Shown in pieces: positions 1 to 7,362 of a stretch of DNA of 64,000 nucleotides. Position 1 is the stretch's first letter. Each line of letters starts with the position of its first letter. Position numbers and translations under genes: made by a program. A model generated the notes under the pieces. The model was not told the DNA's origin. It ran no database searches and saw nothing but the letters and a program-made list of their open reading frames with translations. The DNA comes from Herbaspirillum sp. WKF16 (GTDB lineage Bacteria; Pseudomonadota; Gammaproteobacteria; Burkholderiales; Burkholderiaceae_D), in assembly GCF_028993615.1 (NCBI RefSeq), contig NZ_CP118632.1, forward strand, positions 1,860,001 through 1,924,000, given 5' to 3'.

Positions 1-420
1 CGCCAGGCCGACGCGCTCCAGCATCGCGATCACGCTGGCGTCGATCTCGCCGCGCGGCAGGTCGGTGTGGATCTTCAGCATCTCTGCCAGTTGCCGGCCG
101 ATGCGGTGCAGCGGGTTCAGCGAGGTCATCGGCTCCTGGAAGATCATGGCGATCTCGCGGCCGCGGATGGCGCGCAGGGCGGCGTCGTCGGACTGCAGCA
201 GGTCGCGTCCGCCGAACCTGATCGCGCCGGAAAGACTGGCCTTGCTGGCCATCGGGAACAGGCGCAGCACCGACAGGGCGGTCACGCTCTTGCCGCAGCC
301 CGATTCGCCCAGCAGGCCCACGGTCTGGTCGCGGCCGACGGTGAAGGAGACGCCGTCCACCGGCGCCACGCGGCGGCCATGGCTCTGGAATTCGACCTTG
401 AGGTTTTGGATCTCTAGCAT
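1..420 (-). CDS. Peptide-type ABC transporter ATP-binding protein (DppD/OppD-like), 3' part missing
   Basis: The first 140 residues of an ABC ATPase are present; the rest lies beyond the left edge. The Walker A motif GESGCGKS is at residues 38-45 and the Q-loop QEPMTSLNP starts at residue 95, a form typical of the oligopeptide/dipeptide/nickel importer ATPases. The signature motif and Walker B are not in the window. It follows the permease gene by 10 bp and is the last visible gene of a minus-strand operon (binding protein, two permeases, ATPase). It should power uptake of a peptide or similar solute from the cytoplasmic face. A GsiA-like double-length ATPase cannot be excluded because the end is missing. 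The substrate is not deducible. Confidence 0.93.
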   Translation of the reverse strand, partial: MLEIQNLKVEFQSHGRRVAPVDGVSFTVGRDQTVGLLGESGCGKSVTALSVLRLFPMASKASLSGAIRFGGRDLLQSDDAALRAIRGREIAMIFQEPMTSLNPLHRIGRQLAEMLKIHTDLPRGEIDASVIAMLERVGLA

Positions 421-430
421 GGCGGCGTCC

Positions 431-1324
431 TCAGCGGCTCAGTTTTGGATCGAACACTTCGCGGATGCCATCGCCCAGCAGGTTGAAGCCCAGCACCACC
501 AGGAAGATCGCCAGCCCCGGCCACATGGCCAGCATCGGCGCGGTGTTGAGATAACCCTGGGCGATGTGCAGCATCGAGCCCCAGCTCGGGTCTTCCGGAC
601 GCGCGCCCAGGCCGAGATAGGACAGCCCGGCCTCGGCGATGATGGCCGTGCCCATGGCGAAGGTAGCCTGGATCACCAACGGCGCCAGCGCGTTGGGCAG
701 CACGTAGCGCCACATGATGCGCAGGTTGCCGGCGCCGATGGAGCGCGCCGCCATCACGTAGTCGAGGTTGCGGATGGTCATGGCCTGGCCGCGCGCCAGG
801 CGCACGAAGGACGAGGTGAAGCCGATCCCCACCGCCACCATGGCGTTGTAGAAGCCGCCGCCCAGCGCGGCCGCCAGCGCCAGCGCCAGGATCAGCGAGG
901 GGAAGGCCTGCAGCGCATCCACCACGCGCATCACCACCGCATCGACGGCGCCGCGATAGTAGCCGCTGACGATGCCGATGGGCACGCCCAGCGAAAAGGC
1001 CAGGCCGACCGAGATCAGCGCAGCCTGCAACGAGATGCGCGAGCCGTACAGCATGCGGGTGTAGATGTCGCGCCCGAGGTCGTCGGTGCCCAGCCAGTGG
1101 GCCGCGCCGGGGCCGGCGAGGATGTTGGCGTAGTCCTGGTCGAAGATGGGGTCGTAGCGCGCCAGCAGCGGCGCGGCCAGCGCCAGCAGCACCAGCAGCG
1201 CGATGATGGCCGCGCCGAGCACGGCCAGGCGGTTGCCGGCGAAGCGGCGCAGCATGCGCCAGCGCGGCGCCGGCGGCAGGGCTGGCTGCGTTGCCGCGCT
1301 ATGGGAAGGGGAGGTGGTGGTCAT
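431..1324 (-). CDS. Peptide-type ABC transporter permease (DppC-like)
   Basis: This 297-residue inner-membrane protein has a cytoplasmic N-terminal tail of about 30 residues, about six hydrophobic segments, and the late conserved permease block (RSIGAGNLRIMWRYVLPN, then ALAPLVIQATFAMGTAII) that contacts the ATPase. Length and layout match the DppC/OppC half of family-5 importers. It lies between the DppB-like gene (16 bp upstream) and the ATPase gene (10 bp downstream), so co-transcription is likely. The start at 1324 is the only ATG that leaves a normal N-terminus. Confidence 0.93.
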   Translation of the reverse strand: MTTTSPSHSAATQPALPPAPRWRMLRRFAGNRLAVLGAAIIALLVLLALAAPLLARYDPIFDQDYANILAGPGAAHWLGTDDLGRDIYTRMLYGSRISLQAALISVGLAFSLGVPIGIVSGYYRGAVDAVVMRVVDALQAFPSLILALALAAALGGGFYNAMVAVGIGFTSSFVRLARGQAMTIRNLDYVMAARSIGAGNLRIMWRYVLPNALAPLVIQATFAMGTAIIAEAGLSYLGLGARPEDPSWGSMLHIAQGYLNTAPMLAMWPGLAIFLVVLGFNLLGDGIREVFDPKLSR

Positions 1325-1340
1325 GGCGGGAGCTTGTTGG

Positions 1341-2279
1341 TCAGCGCGCGATGCGCGGGTCGATCACGCTGTAGAGCAGGTCGACGCACAGGTTGACGAT
1401 CACCACCATCACGGTGGCGGCCAGCACGCCGGCCTGCACGGTGACGTAGTCGCGCTGGAAGATGGCGTCCACGATCATCTTGCCCATGCCGGGAATGCCG
1501 AAGATGCTTTCGGTGATGACCAGCCCGCCCAGCATGCCGGACACCATCAGGCCGCTGGCCGTGACCACCGGGATCATGGCGTTGCGCAGCGCGTGGCCCA
1601 GCACCACCTGCCAGTCGCGCAGGCCCTTGGAGAAGGCGGTGCGGATGTAGTCCTCGTTGAGCACCTCCAGCAGGCTGCTGCGCACCATGCGCATCAGGAT
1701 CGCCGCCTCGCGCAGGCCGGTGACCACCATCGGCATGATCATCGCCAGCAGGTTGGCCTGCCAGTCCTCCGACAGCGGCACGAAACCCGAGGCCGGCAGC
1801 CAGCCCAGCTTCACCGCGAACAGGATGATGAACATCATGCCCAGCCAGAAATGCGGCACCGACATGCCGAACAGGGCGATGAAGGTGCCCACCGCGTTGG
1901 CCATGCCGCGCGGGCGGGCGGCCGAGAGGATGCCCGCCGGCACCGCGATGATCACGGCCACGATGAAGCTGCCCGCGGCCAGCTCGATGGTCACCGGCAG
2001 GCGCTGCCACAGGGCTTCGGCCACCGGCGTGTTGTCGATGAAGGAGCGGCCGAGGTCGCCGTGCAGCACGGCCCACATCCAGTGCCCGTACTGCACCAGC
2101 AGCGGATCGTCGAGGCCTAGCTTCAGGCGCAGCGCGGCGGCGGCTTCAGGCGTGGCTTCCATGCCGAGGATGGCGGCCACCGGGTCGCCCGGCAGCACCG
2201 CCAGCAGCGAGAACACCACGATGCTGACCAGGATCAGCGTGGGGATGGAAAGCAGGAGGCGTTTGAACAGGTTGTGCAT
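1341..2279 (-). CDS. Peptide-type ABC transporter permease (DppB-like)
   Basis: This protein of about 312 residues begins MHNLFKRLLLSIPTLIL, the classic first transmembrane segment of DppB/OppB permeases, and contains the family block FSLLAVLPGDPVAAILG. About six membrane spans are visible. I chose the ATG at 2279. A TTG nine bases upstream would add only Leu-Pro-Asp and has no better ribosome site. It pairs with the DppC-like gene downstream and is separated from the binding-protein gene by about 60 bp, an ordinary layout for this operon type. Confidence 0.92.
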   Translation of the reverse strand: MHNLFKRLLLSIPTLILVSIVVFSLLAVLPGDPVAAILGMEATPEAAAALRLKLGLDDPLLVQYGHWMWAVLHGDLGRSFIDNTPVAEALWQRLPVTIELAAGSFIVAVIIAVPAGILSAARPRGMANAVGTFIALFGMSVPHFWLGMMFIILFAVKLGWLPASGFVPLSEDWQANLLAMIMPMVVTGLREAAILMRMVRSSLLEVLNEDYIRTAFSKGLRDWQVVLGHALRNAMIPVVTASGLMVSGMLGGLVITESIFGIPGMGKMIVDAIFQRDYVTVQAGVLAATVMVVIVNLCVDLLYSVIDPRIAR

Positions 2280-2340
2280 GTCTGGCAAAAGGCTGGACGC
2301 AAGGGTGGGGGAGCGGCGACGCCGCCCCCTAGCCGCGAGC

Positions 2341-3840
2341 TTACTTGGAGACCGTGGCGGTGCGGATCACGCCGTCGGGCACGTACTGGAAGCCCGCGAC
2401 CGACTTCGAGATGCCGAACAGCACGTTGTCGTGCACCAGGTAGATGTAAGGCACTTCCTTGACCAGCAGCGCCATGGCCTGGTCGTAGATGGCCTTGCGC
2501 TTGGCCAGGTCGCCTTCCACGCGGGCCTTCTGCAGCAGCTCGTCGACCTCCTTGGCGCCGTAGTGCGAGTAGTTCAGCGAACCGTTGGTGGTGACGAAGT
2601 CATAGATGTTCTGGTCCGGGTCGGGGCGTCCGCTCCAGCCCACGAACAGGCCCTCGAAGTTGCCGGTCTTGCCGTTCTCGATCTGCGTCGCCAGCTCGGT
2701 CTTCTCCAGCGTCACGTTGATGCCGGCGGGGCGCAGCATGCCCTGGATCATCTGGCCGGCCTGCAGCTCGTCGGCGGTGGTGGGCAGCGTCAGCTTGAAG
2801 GAGAAGCCGCCTTCCTTGCCGGCCGCCTTCAGCAATTCCTTGGCGCGCGCCAGGTCGACCTTGGGCGGCGCGTCGCTGGGGCCGTTGGCGAACTGGGCCT
2901 TGGAGAAGGCCGAGTGGCCGGGCGCCACCGCGCCGTTGTAGACCACCTTGGCGATGGCGTTGCGGTCGATCAGGATGTCCACCGCTTCACGCACTTCCTT
3001 CTTGTCGAAGGGCGGCTTGCCGGTGTTCATGTAGAAGCCGCGGAAGCCCAGCGAGGGCTTGTTGAGCACGGTGTACTTGGCGCCGGCGGCGATGTTGGTG
3101 ATTTCCTTGTAGGGGAAGCGGTTGGTGATGTCGACCTGGCCGCTGCGCAGGTTGTTGAAGGCCACGTTGACGTCCGGCATGATCTTGTAGACCACGCCGT
3201 CCACCTTGGGCAGGCCGGCCTGCCAGTAGTTGGGGTTCTTCTCCAGCGTGATGGTGGCGCCCTTGAGGCGCCCCTTGTAGACGAAGGGGCCGGTGCCGAC
3301 CGGATTGTTGACGTAGTCGTCGCCGTATTTCTTTACCGCCGCCGGCGAGGACATCATGCCGGCGCGGTCGGTCAGGATCGAGAGGAAGGGCGCGAAGGGC
3401 GTGGACAGCTCCAGCTTGATGGTGTGCTCGTCGACCACCGTGATCTTGCTGACGTACTTCAGTTCATTACGGCGCAGGGAGGTCTTCTCCTGGCCGCGCA
3501 GCAGGTTGAACTCCACTGCCTTGGCGTCGAAGGGCGTGCCGTCCTGGAACTTGACGCCCTTACGCAGGTAGAGCGTGTAGGTCTTCTGGTCGTCCGACAC
3601 GGTCCAGCGCTCGGCCAGCATGGGCACGATCTTGCCTTCGCCATCCAGGTCCACCAGCTTGTCGAAGATGCTCTGGTAGACGATGCGTTCGTTGAGCATC
3701 GAGGACTGGGTCGGATCCAGCTTGCCGGGGTCGGCATCCAGCGAGATGTTGAGCGTGGCGGCCATGGCGGACCAGCCGAAGCCGGCCAGCAGCGCACAGG
3801 AAAGGGTGGACAGCAGCAGGCGGGGAACGCGCTTGTTCAT
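2341..3840 (-). CDS. Peptide-type ABC transporter periplasmic substrate-binding protein (family 5)
   Basis: This is a 499-residue extracytoplasmic solute-binding protein. Residues 1-27 form a Sec signal peptide ending around SAMA-A. The mature part shows family-5 (DppA/OppA) features, including the start LNISLDADPGKLDP, the LAERWTVSDDQKTYTLYLRKGVKFQDGTPFDAKAV region in pieces, and the ANGPSDAPP / GWSGRPDPDQNIY stretches. Relatives bind dipeptides, glutathione, opines or heme, and the ligand here is unknown. It is the first gene of the operon, with an AAGGAA ribosome site just before 3840 and a perfect palindrome about 120 bp upstream. Confidence 0.92.
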   Translation of the reverse strand: MNKRVPRLLLSTLSCALLAGFGWSAMAATLNISLDADPGKLDPTQSSMLNERIVYQSIFDKLVDLDGEGKIVPMLAERWTVSDDQKTYTLYLRKGVKFQDGTPFDAKAVEFNLLRGQEKTSLRRNELKYVSKITVVDEHTIKLELSTPFAPFLSILTDRAGMMSSPAAVKKYGDDYVNNPVGTGPFVYKGRLKGATITLEKNPNYWQAGLPKVDGVVYKIMPDVNVAFNNLRSGQVDITNRFPYKEITNIAAGAKYTVLNKPSLGFRGFYMNTGKPPFDKKEVREAVDILIDRNAIAKVVYNGAVAPGHSAFSKAQFANGPSDAPPKVDLARAKELLKAAGKEGGFSFKLTLPTTADELQAGQMIQGMLRPAGINVTLEKTELATQIENGKTGNFEGLFVGWSGRPDPDQNIYDFVTTNGSLNYSHYGAKEVDELLQKARVEGDLAKRKAIYDQAMALLVKEVPYIYLVHDNVLFGISKSVAGFQYVPDGVIRTATVSK

Positions 3841-3960
3841 TCTTTTTCCTTTGAGAGTTCAAGACGGACACATCGAAGCCGGCTCGGCGACAGCAGGCCA
3901 TGCGGCCCGGCATGGGGGCAGGTTAGCCTGTGAACACCATGACGGCAAGACAAAATACGT

Positions 3961-3974
3961 CAATGTATACATTG
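3961..3974. promoter_or_regulatory. Perfect 14-bp palindrome CAATGTATACATTG, probable GntR-type operator
   Basis: The palindrome is perfect and lies 121 bp upstream of the binding-protein start. An ATGTATACAT core is a usual shape for GntR/FadR-subfamily operators, so control of the peptide importer by such a repressor is a reasonable inference. No regulator gene is next to it in the window. Apart from this site and the terminator of the receptor gene, I see nothing else in the 373-bp gap 3841-4213. Confidence 0.55.
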
Positions 3975-4163
3975 GCGGAGACATGCATTTTCCGTGCCAA
4001 CGGGCGCTCCGCGCATGTTCTTCCAGCCGGCGGGAAAAACCGCGCGCGGCAGCGTGCCGGGGCGCGCAGCCTGTCCGGATATGGTGCGGAAAATGTCGCG
4101 CGCGTTGCGTTCCGGCGCATAGTCAGCAGGGCGGCCGCCAGGGGGATGAGGAGGCGCGGCAAT

Positions 4164-4192
4164 AAAAAAGGGCAGCCGCGGGGCTGCCCTTT
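4164..4192 (-). terminator. Intrinsic terminator of the TonB receptor gene
   Basis: Stem GGGCAGCC/GGCTGCCC with flanking AAA/TTT pairing and a 4-nt loop. The A-run at 4164-4169 becomes a T-run on the minus strand, about 20 bp after the receptor stop codon. Confidence 0.85.
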
Positions 4193-4213
4193 GCAGGTAA
4201 GGCGGAGAGCTCG

Positions 4214-6322
4214 TCAGAACGCGTAGCGGCCCTGCACGTAAATCGTGCGCGGCGCGCCGACCAGGCGGCCGATGGTCGTGGTGTCGTTGGTGCGGGTGTA
4301 GTAGCGTCGGTCGGTCAGGTTGTTGACGCCGGCGAACACGTCGAAGCCCTTGGCGCCCGGAACCTTCCAGTCCACCTGCGCATTCCAGAGGCGGAAGCCG
4401 GGGATTTCGCCGGTGCCGCCGTCCGCGCTCTCGGCCACGGTATTGGACGGGTCGGAGAATTGGCGGCCCTGATGCGTGGTCGACAGGTTGAAGCCCCACG
4501 GACCGGACTGGAAGCGGGTGCCGAGCGTATCGGTCACGCGCGAGTAGAAAGGCAGGTCCTTTCCGGCGGTGGCGCCGGACTTCTGCAAGGCCCGGGTGTA
4601 GGTGTAGTTGGCGTAGACGCTCCAGCCGCCCAGCAGGCTGGCCTTGTCGAACGCATAGTCCAGGGCCAGTTCGATGCCGTCATGCTGCGTCTTGCCGACG
4701 TTCTGGAACACCGCGGGATTGGTGTTGCCCACTTGCTGGATCTGGTTGTCGAAGTCGATGCGGAACAGCGTCGCCTCGGCGGAGAGCTGCTGCCCCTTCC
4801 AGCGCGCGCCGGCTTCCATCGTCTTGGCCAGTTCGGGCGAGAGCTGGTTGCCCGAGGGCGAGGTCAGCTGGGTATTCTGCACCACGCCGAAGGAGGTGTT
4901 GTAGTTGGAGAACAGCGTCAGTTCCGGGGTCAGCAGATAGGCGACATTGATCGATGGCAGCGGCTTGTTATTGACCACTTCATTGACGGTGGCTCCGCTG
5001 ACGCGGGTGGTCTTGATGTGTTCAACGCGCAGGCCCGGGGTGATGCGCCATTGGCCGATCGAGATCTTGTCGTCGATGTAGACGGCATGCGCATCGGTGC
5101 TGCTGTTGATGATGGTCGGAACCGTCGTCGCGCCGGTGGTCATCGACATCGTGTAATTGTTGTCGTTGCCGCGCTCGCGAATGTAACGGTAGCCGACGGT
5201 CACGTCGTTGGTGCTGCCGCCCAGTGTGAAGCGCTGGGTGTAGCGCGGCTCGATGCCCAGGGTTTCATAGTAGCGCGGCTGGTAGGTCAGGACCGTCTGG
5301 GCGATATTGCTCAGGGCGCTCTGGCGCACGCTTTGATTGAAGTAGGTGCGGATCTCGAATTCCTGGTCATCCGAGATCGTGTTCAGGTAGCCCAGGTCGA
5401 AGCCCTTGCGGTCGCCGCTCCAGAAGTCGCGGCGTCGCGTGTTCTGGAAAGGATTGGCGTTGTATTGCGCCACCGACAGGCCGCCCGGCGTATGCGACAG
5501 GACGTCGTAATAGTTGATCTTGCCGTAAATCTCCGAGGTGGGGCTGAGTTCGTAACGCAGTTTCAGGGCGAAGTCGTTGAAGCGCTCGTTGCTGTTGTCG
5601 CGCCAGCCGGAACCTTCCTGGCCGGAATAGAGCACGGCGACGCCCAGGCCGTTGTCCGCGGTGCCGCCGACGAAGGCGCTGTATTGGTTGTTGGAGCCGC
5701 CCTGGCCATAACTGTTGTAGCGCATCGTGGCATCGCCCGAGACGCCAGGACCGGTCGGGATCGAGCGGCTCTTGAAGTTGATGATGCCGCCGACGTTTTG
5801 CGGGCCGTAGCGCACCGCGCCGCCGCCGCGCACGACGTCAACCGATTCGATGTTGTTCAGGTTGACGGGGGCGAAGGAAAGCTGCGGCTGGCCATAAGGG
5901 GCCGAGGCCAGCGGAATGCCGTCCAGCAGGATGGTGGAGCGCGGGGAGTAGCGGCCGGTGAGGCCGCGCACACCGATGTTCAGGGCGATCGAGCTGCCGG
6001 CCGAGCCCGAGTTGTCGGTGGCCTGCACGCCAGGAATACGGCGCAGCAGGTCGCCCACGCTCACGGCACCGGTGCTTTCGATTTCATCCTTCTTCACCAC
6101 CGTGCGAGCGCCAGGATAGGTCTTGACGCTGTTGGCCAGGCCGGTGCCCAGCCAGTCGCCGCTGACCTGGATGGTTTCCAGGCCATCGGCCGGGGTGGCT
6201 GAGGCGGCAGGGGCGGCCTGCTGGGCCGAAGCGATGCCGTGGAAGGAGAGCAGGGCCAGCGAGATGGCGGCGGCGCAGCGGGTGCGGCGCGCGTTGAGTG
6301 CGCGTTGTTGGATGGTCTTCAT
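4214..6322 (-). CDS. TonB-dependent outer-membrane receptor, FecA-like
   Basis: This 702-residue outer-membrane receptor has a signal peptide at residues 1-33, a TonB-box-like stretch (ETIQVSGD) near residue 50, a plug domain at about 60-175, a 22-strand-type barrel, and a C-terminal aromatic residue (GRYAF). The plug block VDVVRGGGAVRYGPQNVGG closely matches ferric dicitrate receptor FecA and its relatives. Unlike FecA there is no room for the N-terminal signalling (STN) domain, so it should import without driving a FecR/FecI relay, and no such genes flank it. Likely cargo is a ferric citrate- or siderophore-type chelate. A Fur-like box and tandem TTAAG repeats lie upstream. It is a single-gene unit with its own terminator. 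Confidence 0.93.
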   Translation of the reverse strand: MKTIQQRALNARRTRCAAAISLALLSFHGIASAQQAAPAASATPADGLETIQVSGDWLGTGLANSVKTYPGARTVVKKDEIESTGAVSVGDLLRRIPGVQATDNSGSAGSSIALNIGVRGLTGRYSPRSTILLDGIPLASAPYGQPQLSFAPVNLNNIESVDVVRGGGAVRYGPQNVGGIINFKSRSIPTGPGVSGDATMRYNSYGQGGSNNQYSAFVGGTADNGLGVAVLYSGQEGSGWRDNSNERFNDFALKLRYELSPTSEIYGKINYYDVLSHTPGGLSVAQYNANPFQNTRRRDFWSGDRKGFDLGYLNTISDDQEFEIRTYFNQSVRQSALSNIAQTVLTYQPRYYETLGIEPRYTQRFTLGGSTNDVTVGYRYIRERGNDNNYTMSMTTGATTVPTIINSSTDAHAVYIDDKISIGQWRITPGLRVEHIKTTRVSGATVNEVVNNKPLPSINVAYLLTPELTLFSNYNTSFGVVQNTQLTSPSGNQLSPELAKTMEAGARWKGQQLSAEATLFRIDFDNQIQQVGNTNPAVFQNVGKTQHDGIELALDYAFDKASLLGGWSVYANYTYTRALQKSGATAGKDLPFYSRVTDTLGTRFQSGPWGFNLSTTHQGRQFSDPSNTVAESADGGTGEIPGFRLWNAQVDWKVPGAKGFDVFAGVNNLTDRRYYTRTNDTTTIGRLVGAPRTIYVQGRYAF

Positions 6323-6370
6323 AAGAGTCGGTCTTGAGCGAGGGCGCGCGGATGATCTCCGCGCTGTTAT

Positions 6371-6411
6371 TTGTTAAAAGCGAGCCTTATCTTGTTAAGG
6401 TCTTGTTAAGG
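6371..6411. promoter_or_regulatory. Helically phased TTGTTAA repeats, including TTAAG-N6-TTAAG
   Basis: TTGTTAA occurs at 6371, 6392 and 6403, so the spacings are 21 and 11 bp. The two later copies extend to CTTGTTAAGG and give an exact TTAAG-N6-TTAAG (6395-6410). That is the reported recognition pattern of OmpR-family regulators of the PmrA/QseB/BqsR group, BqsR being the Fe(II)-responsive one in Pseudomonas. It lies 73-90 bp before the receptor start. The binding protein is inference. Confidence 0.5.
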
Positions 6412-6417
6412 AAGGCT

Positions 6418-6434
6418 AGAATGATAACGATTCT
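6418..6434. promoter_or_regulatory. Fur-box-like site upstream of the FecA-like receptor
   Basis: AGAATGATAACGATTCT is an imperfect palindrome close to the 7-1-7 Fur consensus (GATAATGATAATCATTATC). It sits about 100 bp before the receptor start, where Fur would repress under iron sufficiency. The rest of the gap 6323-6633 holds only the TTGTTAA repeats and the first OhrR-type box. Confidence 0.65.
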
Positions 6435-6593
6435 TGTTTTCTTTCACAAAGAAAATTCGCTACGGATATCACTTATCGGCTAGCGAGAACGCGCCGCAAG
6501 CCTTGCTGGCGCTGCTCTCAATGCACATTGGAATGTGAGCTGATGTTTTTGGACAACGCTTCTGAAACAAAACGGACAATTTATTTACTTAGA

Positions 6594-6609
6594 TAGCTTG
6601 CTATTTAAT
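6594..6609. promoter_or_regulatory. OhrR-type operator candidate, copy 1 (TAG-N4-CTATTTAAT)
   Basis: This is the first of three matches to TAG-N4-CTATTTAAT, directly before the regulator's coding start. An overlapping dyad ATAGC-TT-GCTAT spans 6593-6604. Its position fits autorepression. Confidence 0.6.
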
Positions 6610-6633
6610 TTTGAGATGGATAAACTGCGCTGC

Positions 6634-7095
6634 ATGAACTCGAAAACAGACAAGCGCAAGTCGGCCCCGCTGCTGGATGCCCAGCTGTGCTTCGCGCTGT
6701 ATTCGACGTCGCTGTCCATGAGCAAGCTGTACCGCAAGCTGCTGCGCGATCTCGGCATCACCTATTCGCAATACCTGGTGCTGATGGTGTTGTGGGAGCA
6801 GGACCAGTTGACCGTGTCCGACATCGGCGAGCGCCTGGTGCTGGATTCGGCGACGCTGACGCCGCTGTTGAAGCGCATGGAAGCGCAAGGCCTGGTCACC
6901 CGGCAGCGCGCCGCCAGCGATGAGCGCCAGGTGGTGATCTCGCTGACCCCCGAGGGCGACGCGCTGCGCGAGAAGGCGGTGGAGCTGCCGCGCGAGGTGC
7001 TGCGGGCGACCGAGTCGACCGCCGCCGAGCTGGCTGCGATGAAGGAAGAATTGATGACGCTGCGGGCGCGGCTGCACAAGAACACCGGCGAGTGA
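6634..7095 (+). CDS. OhrR-family (MarR) organic-hydroperoxide-sensing repressor
   Basis: This protein of about 153 residues has the MarR winged-helix fold. The N-terminal block [19 protein letters not shown] carries the conserved reactive cysteine of OhrR (Cys19 with this start), followed by [14 protein letters not shown] and the wing region RAASDERQV. OhrR proteins release DNA when that cysteine is oxidised by organic hydroperoxides. A second cysteine needed for 2-Cys disulphide chemistry is not seen in the C-terminal half, which would suggest the 1-Cys type, although a start at 6616 (MDKLRC) would add one Cys near the N-terminus. The start is uncertain between 6616 and 6634. No ohr peroxidase gene is adjacent; the neighbour is an exported hydrolase sharing the same operator motif. 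Confidence 0.88.
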   Translation: MNSKTDKRKSAPLLDAQLCFALYSTSLSMSKLYRKLLRDLGITYSQYLVLMVLWEQDQLTVSDIGERLVLDSATLTPLLKRMEAQGLVTRQRAASDERQVVISLTPEGDALREKAVELPREVLRATESTAAELAAMKEELMTLRARLHKNTGE

Positions 7096-7134
7096 AGGCG
7101 GATGCCTCGGCATCCGTTTTTCAAGTCAAATATA

Positions 7135-7152
7135 TAGTGCGCTATTTAATAG
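7135..7152. promoter_or_regulatory. OhrR-type operator candidate, copy 2
   Basis: TAG-TGCG-CTATTTAATAG. The last 11 bases are a perfect odd palindrome (CTATT-T-AATAG). It lies 40 bp after the regulator gene and 211 bp before the hydrolase gene. Confidence 0.6.
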
Positions 7153-7236
7153 TGTTTATATTGATGCCGCAGCAATCGAATGGCCGGCAAAGGTTGCACG
7201 GGGACCTTATCCCCAGAGCCAATAGCGGTAAATAAG

Positions 7237-7254
7237 TAGTTTGCTATTTAATAG
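7237..7254. promoter_or_regulatory. OhrR-type operator candidate, copy 3
   Basis: TAG-TTTG-CTATTTAATAG, with the same 11-bp odd palindrome and exactly 102 bp after copy 2. It lies about 110 bp before the hydrolase start, a plausible promoter position. I see nothing else in the 267-bp gap 7096-7362. Confidence 0.6.
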
Positions 7255-7362
7255 ATATTTAGTTTTTTGGAATTCAGGCAGCACCCGTTTCACCCTGGAA
7301 AACAAAACCGGCGCAAGCCGTATTCGTCGACAAGCGACACCCTCAACCACAAGGAAGACATC

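Noticed and set aside
1657..3933. Long plus-strand frame opposite the ABC transporter genes
   Set aside because: It is antisense to two well-supported genes and shows no domain of its own.
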